Below are positions 38,441 through 50,247 of a DNA stretch of 64,000 bases, in pieces. The position numbers were made by a program, and so were the translations under genes. The DNA lies in contig JARFJB010000902.1 of the NCBI GenBank assembly GCA_036346205.1, forward strand, positions 1,922,001-1,986,000, given 5' to 3'. Origin of the DNA: Vesta saturnalis. Taxonomy: Eukaryota > Arthropoda > Insecta > Coleoptera > Lampyridae. Position 1 is the stretch's first letter, and each line of letters starts with the position of its first letter. The notes under the pieces are model-generated. The model did no database searches, had not been told where the DNA came from, and saw nothing but the letters and a program-made list of their open reading frames with translations.

Positions 38441-39404
38441 ATGTTTGGGTTGGTAATACTTAAATGTTAAATAATAATCTCATTGTAGGTTTAATTTAAT
38501 TTAATTTTATTCATTCAGTTACAGCTTAGCGCAATGAACACACATATTTACGTTTACAGTATAAATTGAATAAAACTGATCAATACACTTACACTAGTTA
38601 ACAATTTCTTATTAAATTAGGTTCTTGTCGTTGCAACCCCTTGAATTATCTTATAAAAAATGAAAACATATCCTATACTTTTGCAAAATATGATTTAATT
38701 ATATATTCTCCTAAAATATTATCTGAAAAAAGTGATATATTTGTTTTAAAAAAATACTTTAAAAGTTATAAAACCATACCTATGCATACATAGTAATTTT
38801 ATTCTTGAACATGTACTTTCCAAGGTAATTAAATATTTATAAAAATGTATTTTTCTTAAATTTAATAATTTTCTTAAGATGATAACGCTCATAACGTTAC
38901 CTTTTTACCATTCTGTCGAAGTTTACGCACTGCCACGTGTATAACCTACCACGTAACATAAACAAAAAAAGGAGGAGGTTGGTGAGCAGGGTTAAGGTCT
39001 TAGCCTAACTGTCAAAGAACCGCAGAGCACTTTGTTGGCGTGGGTGGTTTTGGAGTGTTGATTAAACGTAGGCACTGTAGAGCTGGAACCAGGGAGAAGC
39101 ACAAAAAAATGAATAAACACCAGTTCCCATAACAATCTTGTTTTATTTAATTTCCACAAGCAACAGTGAGAATTCCATCACTTCGACATAAATATTATAA
39201 GATATAGCAGCAGCCCCACGCACCTATCACAGATGAATCATTCATTATTATATTAACATGAATTAATTTTCCCCAAATTGATTATACAAAATATGTATAA
39301 TTATGGCGTAGAGCGATTGGTCTCCCATAACTATCCCATACACTTATATTAATACTACGACTTGATTTCAGACAGATATAAATTCTCACTAGAGAATAAC
39401 CTAC

Positions 39405-39408
<4 letters not shown>
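38441..39408. other. Gene-free stretch
   Basis: AT-rich and unassigned, up to the TA tract at 39409. Confidence 0.45.

Positions 39409-39464
<56 letters not shown>
39409..39464. repeat. (TA)n microsatellite left of the long-TIR MITE
   Basis: Perfect TA tract. GGTCTAGACC of the MITE begins at its right edge. Confidence 0.95.
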
Positions 39465-39468
<4 letters not shown>

Positions 39469-40396
39469 TCTAGACCAAGTGTTAAAATTTTTTTGGTGCT
39501 AGAACATCAACAAATTAAAAAAAAGAAATTTCACACACCCACTTAAAGAAAAATTATTTAAATTTTTTTCAAAAAAACTGCACATTTACCTAAAAATTTA
39601 GAAATTATGGGATATTTTGAAGCATTCCTCGAGCTTTAACACTACCGTAATATTCTACATTAAATTTCAAGTAAAGATGGATGGCTTATGATGAACCCGA
39701 TTCTACAGAACAAATAATTAAATTGATTAGAACTGTGAAGTTATCATTTTCATAAAAAAAAAACAAGAAAAAGCTGACACACACAATTCTTTAAGAAAAT
39801 TGCTAGAGTAGTAAATGCTGTAAACACAGCTTCAAAATCTAAGATTTCAGAAGATAGGGTACAACATTACAGCTATAATAATAAAAATGTTTATTTGTGC
39901 CTTTTTAGTTTGATAGAGTTGAATTATTATTTTTCTCAAACCATGTTTTACACTGTTCAGACTGATATACCTGTACTTAAATGGTAACGAATAAAATGTA
40001 TCCTATCCTCTGAAAGTTTAGTTTTTGAAGCAGTTTTTATAGCATTTGCTACTATCTAGGAATTTTTTTAAAGAATTGCGTGTGTAAGCTTTTTATTGTT
40101 TTTTTAAGAAAATGATAACTTCACAGTTCTAATCAATTTAATTAGTAGTTCTGTAGATTTAGGTTCATTATAAGCTATCCATCTTTAATGGAAATTTAAT
40201 GTAGAATACAATGGTGGTGTTAAAGTTCGAGGAATATTTAAAAATATCCCAGAATTTCCAAATTTTTGGGTAAATGTGTGGTTCTTTTGAAAAAATCACA
40301 ATAATTTTTTTTATGTGGACGTGTCAAATGGAATTTTTTTTAATTGTTTATTTGAGCCACTCAACAAAATTTTAACACTTGGTCTAGACCACCCTG
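39465..40396. mobile_element. Long-TIR MITE (mariner-type ends), 932 bp, no gene
   Basis: The left end GGTCTAGACCAAGTGTTAAA is inverted at the right end, which continues to CCACCCTG at the TA tract. The arms run ~39465-39870 and ~40008-40396, about 390-405 bp each, almost the whole element. The right end keeps the CACCCTG of mariner termini; the left has lost its outer CAGGGTG. It is a non-autonomous relative of the long-TIR mariners in structure, with no transposase in it and no sequence match to A, B or J beyond the terminal motif. Confidence 0.85.
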
Positions 40397-42215
<1,819 letters not shown>

Positions 42216-42575
42216 ATTTTCAGTTGTTAACACTAATGTCATTAGCATCTCTCCATAGTTTCCATGATGACGGGTTGGTAAAGGCATTACCAGCTAAGAT
42301 TAAAAATAAAAAGTTCAAAAACGCAACCGAATATGGGTGAGTGAAAACGCTTTTCTCCAATAAAATGAAAAGGGTTAGATTTAGGTGTAGGCATATAAAT
42401 TGAAAATCATAGTTATTTCTAGTGTTAAACCCAAATCCGATGCTAAAAGTATGGATTCCAATTTAAAAAAACTTATTTTTTCTATTATTTTAAGTTTTTG
42501 TTTTGAACGAATAAGTTCAAAGGTAAATATGTAATTTTAAAATTATTATTAATTTTACTAAATACATAAATAAAA

Positions 42576-42915
42576 TACTTATCTTTTGGGATTTTTAATG
42601 GTGTACTTTAAATTATATAATCTAAACGTTTCGATAACACTTACAGTTATCTTCGTCAGTAGTAATGTTTGATAAAAATTGTTAAAGATGTAGTAAACAA
42701 TTTTGTCAAATTTGAAAATTCAAACACAAACATAAGCAGGCTTATGTTTGTGTTTGAATTTCAAATTGACAAAATTGTTACTACTCTTTAATTTTATCAA
42801 CATTACTGACGAAATAACTATATCAACGTTAGATTATAATTTAAAGTACACCATTAAAAAAATCCCAAAAAGATAAATTTTATTATGAGTGTTAATGGTG
42901 AAAGTTTACATTTTC
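42576..42915. mobile_element. Palindromic PLE derivative with 14-bp TSD
   Basis: The 340-bp segment is an imperfect inverted repeat centred near 42740 (AAACATAAGCAGGCTTATGT). Both halves are PLE tails like those at 49102 and 57490. ATACATAAATAAAA flanks it exactly on both sides (42562-42575 and 42916-42929). A hammerhead-like core is on the minus strand at 42628-42659; the plus-strand counterpart at 42806 keeps CTGACGA but has lost GAAA. No coding sequence. Confidence 0.8.
42628..42659 (-). ncRNA. Hammerhead-ribozyme-like core
   Basis: Minus strand: CTGACGA, one extra A, GATAAC, a 7-nt loop, GTTATC, GAAAC. GATAAC and GTTATC are exact complements. It is the same tail family as 49191-49222 and 57403-57434. 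Confidence 0.65.
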
Positions 42916-42933
42916 ATACATAAATAAAAGTTT

Positions 42934-43006
42934 ACCTCGAGTAGGATTTGAACCTACGACCTGTACTTTGCTAGAGTACCACGCTAACCAACTGCGCCAT
43001 CAAGGT
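42934..43006 (-). tRNA. tRNA-like sequence, anticodon AGC (copy 1), probably SINE-derived
   Basis: 73 nt that fold as a cloverleaf: acceptor ACCTTGA with TCGAGGT (one T-G pair), D arm GCGC/GCGT around AGTTGGTTA, anticodon arm GTACT CTAGCAA AGTAC, T arm GTAGG TTCAAAT CCTAC. Boxes A and B are both good (TGGCGCAGTTGG, GGTTCAAATCC). The anticodon reads AGC (Ala), but the acceptor lacks the G3-U70 pair of alanine tRNAs, and the sequence is part of a repeat. I think it is a tRNA-derived repeat rather than a working gene. Confidence 0.5.
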
Positions 43007-43258
43007 TTAAGCCCCAATTGATGTAAATGTTGTCTTTCTGTATGTAGAACTGATGTAAATTCTAAATATAATGCGATTACAATCAAATTACTTATATTAA
43101 TGGAATGTGAGCCTGCAATATCGCAAGGATTCACACATACCAAAGTAACTTGACTAATATTAAATTATTATAAGTTTTTGTTTTGAACGAATAAGCTCAA
43201 AGGTAAATATGTAATTAAAAATTATTTATATTTTATTAAATACGCAAATAAAAAGTTT

Positions 43259-43331
43259 ACCTCGGATAGGATTTGAACCTACGACCTGTACTTTGCTAAA
43301 GTACCGCACTAACCAACTGCGCCATCAAGGT
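43259..43331 (-). tRNA. tRNA-like sequence, anticodon AGC (copy 2)
   Basis: Second copy, same length. Anticodon loop TTAGCAA; acceptor ACCTTGA with CCGAGGT has a mismatch at the last pair, and the T stem ends in a G-T pair. It is slightly more degenerate than copy 1. Confidence 0.45.
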
Positions 43332-43413
43332 TCCAGCCCCAATCGATGTGAACTTTGTCTTTATGTATGTAGAACTGATGTAAATTCTAAATATAATGAG
43401 ATTACAATCAAAT

Positions 43414-43458
43414 TACTCTAGCAAAGCACAAGTCGTAGGTTCAAATCCTACTCGAGGT
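43414..43458 (+). pseudogene. Truncated tRNA-like 3' half (copy 3)
   Basis: Plus strand from TACTCTAGCAAAGCAC through GTAGGTTCAAATCCTAC to CGAGGT: the anticodon arm, T arm and acceptor 3' strand only. The 5' half is missing. Confidence 0.6.
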
Positions 43459-43779
43459 AAACTTTTTATTTATGTATTTAATAAAATTAATAATAATTTT
43501 ATTTTTTCTATGTTTTTGAGTGCCAAACTTATTATTGTTTTTCAATCACCCTGTACACAAAACGTCATTCTGCGTTGTTAGTGAACTAAAACCGTCCTTT
43601 GTTTATAATAGCTCAGAGTTTCACTGCAAAGTAGTTTGCCCTTTGGGCAGCATAGGCAATTTTGATAGGCGATGCAACTGCCATTTTTTATTAAAAACTT
43701 AGAATACCTCAAAAGAGTTAGGTATATGACATTTAAACATAAAGTATGTCTAGAATTGGACGTAGAGTCCAAAAATGGA

Positions 43780-43967
43780 ACAACATATAGGGTGTCCCAT
43801 TTAAGATAAGCAAGCTAATATCCACTTCCGGCATAACCATAAATGCTGTAATCTTGAGAATATTTTAGATGGATGTCCCCCATAGACTTTAGTAAGTAAC
43901 CAAGTTTTCAGATTTTTCCTATTTATACTTTTTCTATAATCGATTGATGCCGTTCGTCATGGGACAC

Positions 43968-44021
<54 letters not shown>

Positions 44022-44340
44022 GATCACAAATTGTAAAAAAGATTGGACGAAGGTAAGTTGGCTCACCTAAATAATGTTCACAACAGACAAGGTTAAGTTT
44101 ACTGAGTATTAAATACAACCTATCGGGTCGTTGAAAGGTTACCTGAAAAGTAAAACATTGGGAGGCAACATTATAGGCCCATATTTTTTACCAAACCTTA
44201 ATGGGGAGAGGTTTTTGGAATTTTTGAACGTTTCCCTTCCATCACTTTTAGGAGACATCTTCTTGGAAAAAAGGCGCATGTGGTTCCAGTTTGAACTATT
44301 TCTGGCTAAACGTTCTTTGTACAGGTAGTTCTAGGATATT
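43780..44340 (+). mobile_element. Mariner H remnant
   Basis: The part 43790-43965 (AGGGTGTCCCATTTAAGATA, then CACTTCCGGCATAACC) aligns with the TIR of mariner J near 62806-62850. It is followed by GGGACACTATA and a TA tract (43975-44018). On the other side 44080-44340 encodes transposase text: TDKVKFTE, GGNIIGPYFLPNLNGERFLEF, LPSLLGDIFLEKRRMWFQ. The rest of the gene and the other TIR are missing. Confidence 0.65.
43975..44018. repeat. (TA)n microsatellite inside mariner H
   Basis: A TA tract between the TIR-like and transposase-like parts of mariner H. Confidence 0.93.
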
Positions 44341-44344
44341 TGTG

Positions 44345-45989
44345 CTTCGGTTTTACTGTTATTACTGATGTTCCGTTGGCCGTTGGCCTTTAAACACGCT
44401 TCAAAGCTAAGTTTAGAACGAGTCCTAAGCCTGGATAAAATGCGAAGGAAAGGAAGACGCAACGTATTAACATTGTTACATAGTAAGGGAGAAAGTCGAA
44501 CCATAGTTAAAATTACGTTGGTTACCATGGATGTGTGATTTATTTTCCAAGCCAAAGTAACTTGTTCCAATTGCGGTATTCAGATTTTTAACATTTTCTC
44601 GTATAAATCGAGAGGGGTTATCGCGAAGGAGTTTTCACTAAAACCGCGTAACGGTCTGTGAAATAAATAGTACCGTTCTATTAAAATTTTTCCGAAACAT
44701 CACATAAATTTGTAATCGTTGCAGAGAACGCCCTCAAGTTTATTTGTTTAAAACTAAGCACTCCAACAAAAAATGCTCTTCAATAACTATAAATTGCCTT
44801 TTCAAACGAAATTAAGAATATTCGAATCCGTTGAATGGTCCAGGAGATATTAAAATGTAAATATTGGAAAATACATTCTCCTGCCCCTCCTTTATTATGA
44901 AGGATACGGAAAAATGTCGCAAAATGATGCGGTATCACCCAAGCTCTTAAATGATATTTTCAAAGTTACAGCTCATGACCAACTTCAAAATAATATTCAG
45001 GCATTTCACTTACTAGCTTTACTTACAATGATTTTCCCCTAACGTCTAAGTCTTATCATTGTCGAGAAAAGCCGCTCCGTACAATGATCCGAACACCCCG
45101 AACTTTCGAAAAAATCAAAATGTTATAATTGGATTTAGTGCCAGAGAGCTAAAATCTGCGTAAGATAACTAATACAGTAGTTCTTGATGTACTAAATCCA
45201 TGTTATGAGGTATGTAGTAACTATTTACTTTAAAAAGATACTACTAATTGATTTTGTAAAACAATTTGAATTACCGTTGTAGCAACAGGTATGATTCAAA
45301 TCGGTCGGTAATTCTTTGGTATAGTGGGATTGCTTTTTTATGTAAAGGGATAAGCCCTGACGCCTTGACTGGGTCTGGGTAAGTTTACATTTTATTAAGT
45401 GATTAAAAAGTATAGTTAAAGGTTCAATAATAACGTTATTTGTACTTATCGTAAGTTTGTCGGTGAGGTTGTAATAATCACCAGGGCTACTATTTTTTAA
45501 TGACTAAATTGCATCTCTAACCTGAACTTGACTAACTCACACTAAGTTACACAAAGGTTCTATATATTAAAATTTTGTTTTTTTGTCTTTGGCCATGTTT
45601 ACTTTTGGATATCTTTGAGGCAAGCCAATTACAAAATGTCATTGCTTTTATTTTTTAATTGAACGAACATACAGACCTAATTTTCAGTATCTGTTTACCA
45701 TGGTATTACTCCTTATTTATTCACTTTTTTTACGAAAATAAGAGTTAGGAGTTGAATCAAGGTGAATAATGCCTTCAAACATTTTAATATATTAATACTA
45801 AAATTTCTAACAGAGTTTGAAATAATATGATTTCCAAATTACGCACAGATAGTTACGTTTATATTATTTTAAAAGAGCAGCAGTGACTTCGTATTTAAAT
45901 ATTCGGGAGTATACTTTCACCGCGTAATCTAAAACTTCAGTTATCTGTTTTGGATTATTGTAGGTAATCATAAATAATAGTTATACAGA
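44345..45989. other. Gene-free stretch
   Basis: AT-rich with a few GC-richer patches (44880-45120). No frame carries a recognisable motif and no match was found elsewhere in the window. Confidence 0.45.
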
Positions 45990-46238
45990 GGTGAAACAAA
46001 TAGTTCCGTTAGAACTGATAATATTTGGACTTGTGTTTTCAACAAGTGCCGGGTGTCCAATTTAGTATAATCTACTCCCTTATATGAGAAAGTAAAATAG
46101 GTACAAAATTTGTTTTCAATTAAAAGTTGTCCATACTCATAAGGACTTTTTGTAAAGAAATTATCTGAAAAAAACTTATATACAGAGTGGTGACAAAACA
46201 TAAATTTTGTTAAATGGAACAGGCCGTATACTATTGTA

Positions 46239-47575
46239 CAGGGTTTCTATAAAAGAACTCCGGGGTTTTGAGGCATAATATTTTAATGAAGAAAAAAACG
46301 TATATAAATGTTTTATACATTATTGGAAAGGTTGCATTTTCAAGTTTTTTTTTACGTATTAATACAGTTCAATATGAGCCCCGTTAGCGGCGCGGCGCAC
46401 ATCGTAACGGTATTCAATCTCTTCCCATGTCCTGGTCAGCATGTCTGGGGGGACGTTTGCCACGCAATTGATTATTCGTTCCCTGAGATGGCCAACATCA
46501 CGGATTTTCTCCGAATACACAAGATGTCAGGGCTCCTTGGAGGCCATGGAATAGTCCTTCTCTTCCAATCCATCTGTTGCCTAGTCGACCGTCAAGTGCC
46601 TCACGCACACGCATACTGAAGTGTGGCGGTGCCCCATCTTGTTGGAAGTGGACTAAACCCTTCTCCACCTCAATGTCATCTAACTGAGGAAAAACATACT
46701 CCTCTAACACAATAGACATCACCATTGATATTCCTTTCAACAAAATGAAAGGACCTATGACTCTATCATGCATAAGGCCACACCAAACATTCACTTTGGG
46801 CGTGCCACGTTGATACTCAATGAACTCATGGGGCGGCTGCGAACCCGATATTCTGCAATTATGTCTGTTTACAGTCCCGTTCACATGAAAAGTAGCTTCA
46901 TCACTGAAAATATCAGTTTTAAAAATCATTATTTTCTTCAATTTTGTGTAGCATAGAAACAGCAAAGTCAAATCTCTTAATCTTGTCTGCCGGTTTAACG
47001 TGGTGTAACAGTTGAATCTTGTAAGCAGCTAACGAAGTCTTTTATGAATTACCTTATGAACCGTTGATCTCGGTAATCCCATCTCCAGACTGCGTCTTGT
47101 TAACGATTTCTTAGGGCTTCGAAGGCTTGAAGCTCGGATTCTGTCCTCATTCACTTGTGACACACTCGGACTACCCGTTGACTTTTGTTGTAAAACACTT
47201 CCTGTTTCCTTGAAAGCACTTAACCATTGGCGAATTGTTTTGTCCGTAGGCGGATCAACACCGTAATTACGTCGAAAGTTTCTTTGTACAGTAACAACAG
47301 AATTAGTTTCTATAAGCCAAATAACGAATTGAGCTTTTTGTTGCGGTGTCGCCATAGCGCGGCAATCCAGACGGGACTGAGTCACTGACAGCCGCTACGT
47401 TATTTCAAGATCAACGCTCCGCAGCGCTGCCAACTGTTGGTTAAAACATTCGCAATTGGTAAGAGTAAAACTTGATGAGCTAATCGTTTCGGAGATATTA
47501 ATTACATTTCTGTATCTTCTAAAGTTATTAATATATAAATTTTTAAAACCCCGGAGTTCTTTTATAGAAACCCTG
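46239..47575 (-). mobile_element. Mariner F, 1.34 kb, short perfect TIRs
   Basis: Left CAGGGTTTCTATAAAAGAAC and onward through CTCCGGGGTTTT is matched by a perfect inverse at the right end, about 31 bp, and TA lies outside both ends (46237-46238 and 47576-47577). The flanks join to give the continuous TIR of mariner G. Unlike A, B and J it has short TIRs. Confidence 0.92.
46490..47355 (-). pseudogene. Mariner F transposase
   Basis: Starts at the Met of MATPQQKAQFVIWLIETNSV (47355). KTIRQWLSAFKETGSVLQQK and RSLEMGLPRSTVHKVIHKRL form the two DNA-binding parts. After a shift near 47030, TDIFSDEATFHVNGTVNRHN carries the first Asp, VNVWCGLMHDRVIGPF follows, and FQQDGAPPHFSMRVREAL has the second Asp. 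After RWIGREG the frame shifts (WPPRSPD readable in another frame), and the third Asp is lost by a small deletion before SCVF. Related to mariner E in its N-terminal domain. Confidence 0.82.
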
Positions 47576-48126
47576 TATAATTAAATAGTGCTTCAACAGA
47601 CAACAAATAGACAAGAAGGGCCTGACTTATAGGCCTTTATCTGTCAAAAAGTGTCGATGTTCAACGGCCTGTAAAATGGATCCTATTGGACCTAGAAACA
47701 TTTACATGGCGCCAAAAACTGTAATTTAGTCTTCTATCAATTGATACTCTCAAATTTTAAAGGCGCTAGTAAAAAAATCAGTGTTTCCAAGATTTGGAAA
47801 TTGTAGTTTTTCTCCGTTTTTTTTCAATGCAACACCCCATATATGAACCCATCTTCTAATAGAGCATTTCAAGAGCTTTATGATGATGTAGCATATTATA
47901 GATCTCCTGTTCATAGTTTAAGAGCTACAAATAATTTATTTTGGTACATCTAGAATATTGAGATGCATAACAGGTGGCATTTCCATAGCAAAAAAAGTTT
48001 GTATTTGTCAAAAGCAGAACTCTTGTCAAAACTAGATTACTAATCTGGCTTAGTTCGCTCAAATAACCTTTTATCTCATGGATATTAAAGTAAAAATATG
48101 TATGGTAAAATTTTTCATAAAAAATA

Positions 48127-49083
48127 ATGTGTGCTGTATTGGCGAGCCGTCACTTACACGAAAAGTTTCCCGATAGAACGATTCTAACTCGTAAAAAAAT
48201 TTGCGGGCTACAGCATTCTTTCAAAAAGGGTTTTCCAGTGGAGAAACGAATAAGAAGAAATCATATTCTTGCTGAGAATACTCAATTAAATATATTACTC
48301 CACTTTAACGAAAACTCAACAACCTCAACACGGAAGGCACCTCTTCTCCTATACATTCCGAGATCTACTTTAAGAACCTGTCTCAAGGTTAACAAATATA
48401 AAAGTTTTAAACTTAAACCAAAGCAAAAACTAGAACCAAATGGTTTGGATATCTGGATGATTTTCTGATCATTATTCACGGATCGGCTGTTTAGAGGTCG
48501 TATGTTTCAAAATATCTTGTAAACAGATGAGTCCATATTTACAACTTCCGCATGTATTTTTAACCAAAAGAATAACTGTTATTGGCGTGATGAAAATAAA
48601 CACAAAATTAGAGAAACAAAAAAGCAAGGGAGAAGATCCGATAAAGTTTTGTGTGGTATATGGAGAAACTCCGTAATAGGCTCTATCTCTTTTGAAGCCA
48701 ATATGAACTCCGAAAGATACATACAGTTACTGCAAAATGACATAATAGGTTGCTAGTGAAATTCCCCCTGACTACAGGCCAAATTTGATTTGGCAACATG
48801 GTGCACCCTACCATTAAGGGTGTAGAAAATTGTTTGAGCAGAGAATTCGCAAAGTGGATTGGGGAAAATGGTAAAGTCTTGATTTAAAAACAATGGATTT
48901 GTTCATCTGAGGTACTGCCACAGGCATAGTGTATAAGAGCCACTCCACCAGTACTGAGGAACTCAGAGACGCTATCCAGTTGTTGAGGGATACAAATTAT
49001 GTCATAAAGGCTATTGATATCATGGAACTGCGTTATACCACCTACATTGCTCAGATGGGAGGGCATATAGAACAGTTATTATA
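48127..49083 (+). pseudogene. Mariner G transposase, heavily degenerate
   Basis: The N-terminal domain reads SRHLHEKFPDRTILTRKKI, with a helix-turn-helix region near YIPRSTLRTCLKVNK. After stops, MFQNIL*TDESIFTTSACIF has the first Asp, then CYWRDENKHK, GIWRNSVIGSISFEANMNSE and RYIQLLQNDI. The second motif is reduced to WQHGAPY, so the Asp is gone, and the third motif is unreadable. The end YIAQMGGHIEQLL before TAA is typical. The oldest-looking mariner here, which fits its being the host of all other insertions in this block. Confidence 0.75.
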
Positions 49084-49190
49084 AGTTGAGTTATTATATC
49101 AAAATGTAAACTTTCACCAGTATCACACATAATAAAATACTTATCTTTTTTGGGTTTTTAATGGCCTATTTTAAATTATACAATCTAAAC

Positions 49191-49222
49191 GTTTCAAGAA
49201 CACTTACAGTTATCTTCGTCAT
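49191..49222 (-). ncRNA. Hammerhead-like core, minus PLE copy (mutated)
   Basis: ATGACGA (first C changed to A), extra A, GATAAC, 7-nt loop, GTTCTT, GAAAC. Stem II is weakened. Homologous to 42628-42659. Confidence 0.5.
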
Positions 49223-49832
49223 TAGTAATATCTATTAAGATTGTTAAAGATGTTGAAAACAGTTTTGTCAAAGTTGAAAAATTAAAACATAAACATCAGT
49301 CTGCTATTAATATAACAGTTTGAGAAACGTATAAATCCAACCATAGAATTAAATTTTAGTAAAGAATAACTAGGTCATTAAAATTAAATATTGTTAAGCT
49401 GTGTTAAAGATGACAAATCAGAACACCCTATAACGGTTGAAGGCTAACAATGAAAATGTCAGCCAAAAAACACTTTTAACAAAGTTTAATCAAGTTATGA
49501 TGTAAGTGTAAAGTTGTGGTAAACTTCAATTTGAAAATGATAGAAGCATTCACATATATAAACATGACATCAAATAAAATAATCCAGTTAAATCGAACAA
49601 AGAGATATCTTTGTCAATAACTGCAAGTGTTATTAACAATGAAAAGCATAATGCAGAACGTTTTTGCCATTTTTTTAAATTTTAATCTTAATTTCAACTA
49701 CTTCTGTTAAAATATAGTGCTGTGGTAATTTAACATATAACTGGTAAAACATTTGCTTCAAGGTCTAGGAAAAACAGCAAAAAACCTAGACATACCAAAA
49801 GTCAAAATCAAGACGTATCATTATGCCTTTTT

Positions 49833-50241
49833 TTAATTATAATTTGGCGAAAACCTATTTAAACGGAGATTTTCTTCTTGTCTATTAAAATTATTAGGGT
49901 GCTTATATATCTCAATAGCTTTACGTTGTAAACGAACATAATAATCAGTTTGTCTTGACAAAATTTCCATATTTTCAAAATGAATGTCATAATTTAGATT
50001 ATTCAAGGCATGGTCAGCCACCGCAGACTTCTCTGGTTGATCTAGTCTGCAAAATCTCATATGTTCTTTATGTCTTGTATCAAAGATACGTTTTCTGGTT
50101 CCAATGTATACTTTTCCACATGAACAAGATAACTTATACGCTCCGGAAAATGATAATGGGTTTTACACACCTTTAGGTGGTCTTAAATGTTCTTTAGTTT
50201 TTCTTGTTTTTCTTGTGCCATATTTAATTAGGATTTTTTTT
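49833..50241 (-). pseudogene. PLE 2 GIY-YIG endonuclease, minus copy
   Basis: Minus strand: KEHLRPPKGV, a stop, FSGAYKLSCSCGKVYIGTRK, then FDTRHKEHMRFCRLDQPE, SAVADHALNNLNYDIHFENM. The G..Y/VYIG motif is clear. It continues the reverse transcriptase at 53335-54700, from which it is separated by the LINE at 50248-53333. Low-level decay only. Confidence 0.8.
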
Positions 50242-50247
50242 AATTCG

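Larger units (their letters stand above)
42480..43480. repeat. Repeat array with tRNA-like segments (units of ~330 bp)
   Basis: Two direct units: about 42490-43165 (enlarged by a PLE insertion) and 43170-43425. Each has GTTTTGAACGAATAAG, an AT-rich part with TACATAAATAAAA, a 73-nt tRNA-like stretch on the minus strand, and CTGATGTAAATTCTAAATAT. A third, truncated tRNA-like part follows in opposite orientation at 43414-43458. This looks like a tRNA-derived SINE or a local tandem duplication. Confidence 0.7.

Noticed and set aside
42934..43331. Two functional tRNA-Ala genes
   Set aside because: Missing alanine identity pair and embedded in a repeat; reported as tRNA-like instead.
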